Below, one piece after another: positions 42,399 to 44,415 of a stretch of DNA of 44,415 nt. Below the pieces are notes generated by a model. It did no database searches. It was not told the origin of the DNA and saw only the letters and a list, made by a program, of their open reading frames with translations. The stretch spans positions 1 through 44,415 of the forward strand of contig JAFZPJ010000035.1 in the NCBI GenBank assembly GCA_017550385.1. The letters run 5' to 3'. Each line of letters opens with the position of its first letter. The first letter of the stretch is position 1. This stretch comes from Clostridiales bacterium. GTDB taxonomy: Bacteria > Bacillota > Clostridia > Saccharofermentanales > Saccharofermentanaceae. Both the position numbers and the translations under genes were made by a program.

Positions 42399-43370
42399 AT
42401 GAAACGTGAAGATGCACAGATTCTTCTGCATAAGATGTCACCCATCCTCGATAACACTCAAATGGTAAAACTTCAAAATGCTTTGGATGAGATGATATCA
42501 GATACAGAAGAAATCATTCCACTTAAATCTTCAAATGAACTCCTGGAGAGTTTCTTATCAACCAAGAGACTTGAAGGCAGATCCGAGAAGACTTTAACAC
42601 TTTACAGATTCACCATCAGGAAGCTCATTGATGCTTTCGATAAGAATGTATGCTTGCTGACAACTGAAGATATCCGAAATTACCTGGCTGAATACCAAAC
42701 CAGAAACGGAGCCTGTAAAGCAACATTAGATAACATGCGGCGCAATATGTCCAGCTTTTTCAAATGGCTCGAAGACGAGAATTACATCTTTAAGAGCCCC
42801 TTAAGGAGAATTCATAAGATTAAGACTCAAGTGGTTGTCAGAGAGACTTATTCCGACGAGGAGCTTGAAAGGCTTAGAGACGGATGCAAGTATGCACGCA
42901 ATCTGGCAATAATCGATCTACTCAACTCCACCGGCATAAGAGTAAGCGAACTTGTAGGTCTGGATATAGAGGATATCAACTTTGAAGAACGTGAATGCAT
43001 CGTTCTCGGCAAAGGAGACAAGGAACGTGTCGCCTATTTCGATGCCAGGACAAAAATACACCTCAAAGAGTATCTTGACACAAGAGATGACGACAACCCC
43101 GCCCTATTTGTATCTATAAGAAAACCCGCCAGAAGACTTACTGCCGGCGGGGTCGAGATAATGCTTAAGCGAATGGGGCAGCAATGTAATGTCGAGCACT
43201 GCCATCCTCACAGATTTCGCAGAACACTTGCAACCACAGCTATCAACAAAGGAATGCCGATAGAGCAAGTTCAACGGCTTCTGGGCCATGAGAAAATAGA
43301 TACCACATTACGGTATGCACAAGTTCAGCAGAGTAATGTCAAGATCTCTCACAAGAGGTATATCGGATGA
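42399..43370 (+). CDS. Tyrosine recombinase / integrase
   Basis: A 323-residue DNA recombinase. The N-terminal SAM-like core-binding domain (about 45–130) is preceded by about 40 extra residues. The catalytic domain keeps all key residues: Arg181 (STGIRVSEL), Lys208 (GKGDKER), His271 and Arg274 (HRFRRT), His297 (LLGHEKI) and the nucleophile Tyr306 (DTTLRYA). A GAGAGGAGG site precedes the ATG. It resembles XerC/XerD-like clostridial recombinases, and its place beside a tRNA gene is typical of integrases. Base composition is more AT-rich than most genes to its left. Mobile-element function is inferred, not shown. Confidence 0.93.
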   Translation: MKREDAQILLHKMSPILDNTQMVKLQNALDEMISDTEEIIPLKSSNELLESFLSTKRLEGRSEKTLTLYRFTIRKLIDAFDKNVCLLTTEDIRNYLAEYQTRNGACKATLDNMRRNMSSFFKWLEDENYIFKSPLRRIHKIKTQVVVRETYSDEELERLRDGCKYARNLAIIDLLNSTGIRVSELVGLDIEDINFEERECIVLGKGDKERVAYFDARTKIHLKEYLDTRDDDNPALFVSIRKPARRLTAGGVEIMLKRMGQQCNVEHCHPHRFRRTLATTAINKGMPIEQVQRLLGHEKIDTTLRYAQVQQSNVKISHKRYIG

Positions 43371-43407
43371 CATTAATAGCGTTGTCCTTTGTCGGTTATT
43401 TTGCGAG

Positions 43408-44265
43408 TTACTCCACAAAATTAACTGTAGTACCTTTATCTACTACAAGGAAAGGATCTTCTACCGTGCGGTAGAATTCGAGGATCACCTCAAGATCATC
43501 TTCATATCCGGTAGGGCCCTCATTTTCCGGAGTACAGGAATCAATGACAGGATCTGTGTCAATCCACTCATTCGGTAAGAAATTGAACATATTGATCGTA
43601 ATATAATTTTTGTCATTGATCTGGTATTCCAAAACATAGAATGTCTGTATTGATTCATCATATTCATAGGTGTAATGTGCTCTGATCTCACATATCGTGA
43701 TCCCATTCTCACAGACCTCAGGCACACTTATCTCGAAATAATCGTTCTCGACACCATCCCATCCCGTTTCTTCTCTTTCCATATACCAATTGATGTCGAA
43801 AGAATCATTCATTGCTACTTCAATATATGGATCAAACGCAAACGGGGGATTTAAAGCATCCGGTCCGCTAAACAGATCAAGATAAGACATACCACCCTCA
43901 ATATATCTGTCATAGAAGGTCTTATCCCATTCTGTGTTCACTTCATCCGCATAAAAATCGAATCCCGGAATACATCTGACATAAACAGTTTTATCTTCCG
44001 AGAATATAGGATAGTCAGCATAATATCCTTCGCTCGACATCTCGATAACAGGTGGTTGTACGGTCTCTTCTGTTGGTTCAGAATCAGTCGTCTCTGTCTC
44101 AGACTCAGCGACAGTTGTTTCCTCACTTGTCGTCTCTGATACTTCTTCAGAATTCAATTCTTGATCTTTTCCGGAATCAGCTGAGCATCCGAACACAACG
44201 AATGCCAATGTAATACAAGCTAGAACTGAAATTGCTCTCTTCATATAATTAACCAAATCTGTCAT
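43408..44265 (-). CDS. Secreted lipoprotein of unknown function
   Basis: A 285-residue predicted lipoprotein. The signal peptide (MKRAISVLACITLAFVVFGC) ends at a lipobox VFGC with Cys27; the N-terminus may begin at 44265 or 44244. A long Glu/Thr/Ser-rich linker (about 38–70) is followed by an acidic domain of unknown fold with many Tyr and Trp residues (about 75–285). The linker and composition recall the lipoprotein at 17482–18843, but the domains do not look alike. A TATAAT-like box lies upstream. Confidence 0.83.
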   Translation of the reverse strand: MTDLVNYMKRAISVLACITLAFVVFGCSADSGKDQELNSEEVSETTSEETTVAESETETTDSEPTEETVQPPVIEMSSEGYYADYPIFSEDKTVYVRCIPGFDFYADEVNTEWDKTFYDRYIEGGMSYLDLFSGPDALNPPFAFDPYIEVAMNDSFDINWYMEREETGWDGVENDYFEISVPEVCENGITICEIRAHYTYEYDESIQTFYVLEYQINDKNYITINMFNFLPNEWIDTDPVIDSCTPENEGPTGYEDDLEVILEFYRTVEDPFLVVDKGTTVNFVE

Positions 44266-44367
44266 TCCCCAATAAATTAAAATTTCCCCGACAAAGGGAA
44301 GCCCTCTGTCATAGGTATTATATCATGCATACAAAGACATCTTTGAACCTAATCTACAAACTTGAAT

Positions 44368-44415
44368 TTATCGCGTCAGCATTTCAATCGCTTCATCTTC
44401 GGTTGCGACAAAGAA
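44368..44415 (-). CDS. C-terminal end of an unknown gene, cut by the window
   Basis: A frame open from the window edge to a TAA gives the last 15 residues, FFVATEDEAIEMLTR. This looks like the tail of a STAS-domain protein, in which an FxTEEEAL-type helix is common, but the piece is too short to identify. Confidence 0.35.
   Translation of the reverse strand, partial: FFVATEDEAIEMLTR

Noticed and set aside
42177-44415. Duplicated tRNA-Asp end as an attachment site
   Set aside because: I found no second copy of the tRNA 3' end within the window; it could lie outside.
1-44415. A defence system or biosynthetic cluster
   Set aside because: No nuclease, toxin–antitoxin, retron, NRPS/PKS or similar genes were recognisable; the CPBP and DUF58 neighbours are not enough.

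Overview
The window looks like a chromosomal segment of a Gram-positive, clostridia-type member of the Bacillota. The clearest signs are an L27 protein with a cleavable N-terminal extension beside the Prp protease, an IreB–RuvX–DUF1292 cluster, a T-box leader in front of aspS, MtaB, DUF951 and DUF4364 proteins, and strong AGGAGG-type ribosome binding sites with some TTG starts. The genus cannot be named from the sequence; a gut or rumen clostridium is a reasonable guess. Almost everything is housekeeping, and coding density is very high.

Layout. 1–3870 (+): HU, then a MoxR / DUF58 / membrane-protein operon. 3876–9888 (−): YbaK-type deacylase, MurC, an unrecognised membrane protein, then the classic rplU–prp–rpmA–obgE operon with its own promoter and a structured leader. 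9967–11470 (+): a VOC-fold protein and an unknown protein. 11473–17257 (−): rho, rpmE, then DUF1385–prmC–DUF951–MATE. 17482–21621 (−): mreB, a membrane HD-GYP protein and a lipoprotein. 21814–24288 (+): leuS. 24343–27107 (−): pgi, a 64-bp tandem repeat of hairpin-forming units, and a DUF2974 hydrolase. 27224–27757 (+): DUF4364 protein. 27760–34597 (−): mtaB, ireB–ruvX–two DUF1292 proteins–CPBP protease–a 1029-residue surface protein that may be a diverged glycosidase. 34601–41879 (−): a P-type Ca2+-ATPase, secG, rnr, then the T-box-controlled aspS. 41986–42176 (−): tRNA-Phe and tRNA-Asp. From 42399 on the sequence is more AT-rich: a tyrosine recombinase, a lipoprotein and the cut-off end of another gene.

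How the parts connect. Two themes recur: translation (L21, L27, L31, Obg, Prp, LeuRS, AspRS, PrmC, MtaB, tRNAs, IreB) and envelope growth (MurC, MreB, SecG, lipoproteins, MoxR/DUF58, CPBP protease). The most interesting point is the aspS T-box. Its best-fitting specifier codon is AAC (Asn) rather than an Asp codon, and the AspRS has a His at the position linked to non-discriminating AspRS enzymes. Together they suggest that this AspRS also charges tRNA-Asn and is controlled by tRNA-Asn. I did not find a convincing new defence or biosynthetic system; the other findings are local oddities.
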